DNA of 7,613 nt. Origin: Candidatus Heimdallarchaeota archaeon AB_125. GTDB lineage: Archaea > Asgardarchaeota > Heimdallarchaeia > Heimdallarchaeales > Heimdallarchaeaceae. A program made the translations under genes and the position numbers. Positions 6,351 through 7,613 of this stretch are shown piece by piece. How positions within the stretch are numbered: the stretch's first letter is position 1; each line of letters starts with the position of its first letter. The notes below the pieces were generated by a model. That model was not told the DNA's origin and made no database searches. It saw nothing but the letters and a program-made list of their open reading frames with translations. The DNA lies in assembly GCA_001940755.1 (NCBI GenBank), contig MEHH01000128.1, positions 1 through 7,613 of the forward strand, written 5' to 3'.

Positions 6351-7600
6351 CAGTTAACCCTCCTCTTCTTTCTAACAATTACAAGAATGGTCAAAGTTCC
6401 AAAAATCAATGAAAAGTAAATCAGAGGATTCATTCCTATTTGCCAATATTCAGAACCTTCAACTCTTTCAAGAGTTGTAGCTCTAGTTTTAAGCCATAAA
6501 TCAGGTATTCTATCTAAAATTTCTCCATCTGTTGGAACATCGAATCTAGGAATAGTGAGGTTGAAAGCTACACCATTCGCAGGTTTGAACACTTCTTGCA
6601 TTTCTTGAATAATATCTGTATCATTTAGTAGAGTTTCATTACCAGGTCTGAAACCAAATGGAACAGCTTGCTGTTGGTTTTCCTTTGACAATAAGAAGGT
6701 TTCAAATTCCTGTGCTGCAAATTGTTCTTCTGGTGTTACCCATGAAGCATTCAAAATAGCAAAGGGATGATCGCTCCACAGAGTTCCTTCCTCAGGATAA
6801 ACAGCAACAAGATTATCACCCCATTTTGAAAAAGCTTCTCCATCTTTTGCTGTTTCTATGATGAGATTTTCATAAAGAATCATCACATTAATAGCTGAAG
6901 GTCCTAGCTGTACAGCTTGTTTAGCCAAGAATCCTGTTGATGTCCCATAAAGAACTGCTTTTGATTCAACTTTTTCAAGCCAAGATTGAATGGTAGTATT
7001 TTGCAAATCTTCAAGTTCAATTTCATGAGGTTGTTTTCCACTTGCTGCGGTTATTTCAAGAAGAACAGCCATATATCCTGAATTAGATTCTTGTGCAGAT
7101 GTGTGCGCAAGTTTGAGCTCAGTATCAGCTAAATCATAAAGATCTGACCACGACGTGAAATTATTATCTTCCATATAACTTTGCCATGTTCCAATAACAA
7201 TAGGGGATGCTACAAGAGAAATGACTTGCCCATAATCTAGAATTTGTGTACCAAATTTATTGTTCCAAGCCCAATCAAGAAGAGGTACCCAAACCATTGC
7301 AGCAGGGCTCCACACCGTCGGTTTACTTTCTCCAGAGAGTATGGAGAGCATAGAGGTTCTAGTTCCCTGAACCTCAAATTTGAGTCTTACACTTTGACCA
7401 GGATTTCTCTCTGCAAACCATTCTGGAAAATCTGGCGCTATTGAGTTAATCCATCCTTTTTTCTCACTTGTGTAAAGAACGCTAAGAATAATATCGTCCT
7501 TACTCCCACCAAATTGCACTTGTCTAGCTATATCAAGAGCAATAATAGAAAGAATTAATATTATAACAAAAACAATTGTGGGAATCTTGCGTTTTGCCAA
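6350..7600 (-). CDS. Membrane-anchored extracellular solute-binding protein
   Basis: A 416-residue periplasmic-binding-protein-like receptor. Residues 7-23 form a hydrophobic signal or anchor helix with no lipobox cysteine, and residues 391-409 form a second helix ending in RKKRRVN, which should stay inside; the 30-390 domain would face outside. Stretches such as PTVWSPAAMVWVPLL (94-108), ESNSGY (171-176), FGFRPGN (315-321) and the PANG...DLWLKTR region (340-372) recall, from memory, the binding domains fused to VWA domains in bacterial proteins; no VWA or MIDAS motif is present here. Six N-glycosylation sequons (Asn147, 201, 284, 321, 326, 347) fit an archaeal surface protein. The start is TTG: an in-frame TGA at 7612-7610 blocks extension, and GAGG lies 7 bases upstream. 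First visible gene of the importer operon. Ligand unknown. Confidence 0.88.
   Translation of the reverse strand: MAKRKIPTIVFVIILILSIIALDIARQVQFGGSKDDIILSVLYTSEKKGWINSIAPDFPEWFAERNPGQSVRLKFEVQGTRTSMLSILSGESKPTVWSPAAMVWVPLLDWAWNNKFGTQILDYGQVISLVASPIVIGTWQSYMEDNNFTSWSDLYDLADTELKLAHTSAQESNSGYMAVLLEITAASGKQPHEIELEDLQNTTIQSWLEKVESKAVLYGTSTGFLAKQAVQLGPSAINVMILYENLIIETAKDGEAFSKWGDNLVAVYPEEGTLWSDHPFAILNASWVTPEEQFAAQEFETFLLSKENQQQAVPFGFRPGNETLLNDTDIIQEMQEVFKPANGVAFNLTIPRFDVPTDGEILDRIPDLWLKTRATTLERVEGSEYWQIGMNPLIYFSLIFGTLTILVIVRKKRRVN
6358..6364 (-). promoter_or_regulatory. Ribosome binding site of the permease
   Basis: AGGAGGG on the minus strand lies 7 bases before the permease ATG at 6350. It is inside the binding-protein gene, formed by AGG AGG codons of the C-terminal KKRR anchor. 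It supports the start and coupled translation through the TGATG junction. Confidence 0.8.
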
Positions 7601-7607
7601 AGTTAAT

Positions 7608-7611
7608 CCTC
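7608..7611 (-). promoter_or_regulatory. Ribosome binding site deciding the TTG start of the binding protein
   Basis: GAGG on the minus strand lies 7 bases before TTG at 7600. The nearby ATG at 7613-7611 is 13 bases away and out of frame, and the in-frame codons between the TGA at 7612-7610 and TTG (GGA TTA ACT) contain no other start. TTG is therefore the only plausible start ahead of the signal helix. Confidence 0.55.
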
Positions 7612-7613
7612 AT

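Overview
The window is AT-rich (I estimate mid-30s % GC) and densely coded, with seven protein genes and no RNA genes, mobile elements, CRISPR arrays or long repeats that I can see. It suggests an archaeon. One small gene has no Shine-Dalgarno sequence and has an AT-rich box about 27 bases before its ATG, as in leaderless archaeal transcripts. A T-run follows its stop codon. The solute-binding protein is held by membrane segments rather than a lipobox and carries six N-glycosylation sequons. The small gene also pairs membrane helices with a zinc ribbon, a common archaeal arrangement. An Asgard-type lineage is possible, but I cannot show it from this sequence, and a bacterial source is not excluded.

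Layout. Bases 2-1120 (+) hold the end of an alpha-oxoamine synthase of the serine palmitoyltransferase-like branch, whose true start lies before the window. Bases 1202-1627 (+) encode a 141-residue protein with two membrane helices and a C-terminal zinc ribbon. A 59-base convergent gap follows. The rest is a tight five-gene operon on the minus strand, read from 7600 down to 1687: solute-binding protein (TTG start), fused double permease, ABC ATPase A, ABC ATPase B and a DUF47/PhoU-like protein. Junctions are a 1-base overlap, an 8-base overlap, a 5-base gap and a 4-base ATGA overlap, so the genes are probably translationally coupled.

How they work together. The binding protein captures a solute outside the cell, the single-chain permease forms the channel, and two different ATPases power it. 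The DUF47 protein may regulate it. The main observation is that the two ATPases carry complementary defects. ATPase A has an intact Walker B/Q-loop half but a broken signature motif. ATPase B has an intact signature but altered Q-loop and catalytic-glutamate positions. Paired head to tail they would give one consensus ATP site and one degenerate site, as in asymmetric exporters such as TAP or TM287/288, but here in an importer with a binding protein. The substrate cannot be read from sequence. The permease type and the DUF47 partner make an inorganic oxyanion such as phosphate, sulfate, molybdate or tungstate, or a metal, plausible.
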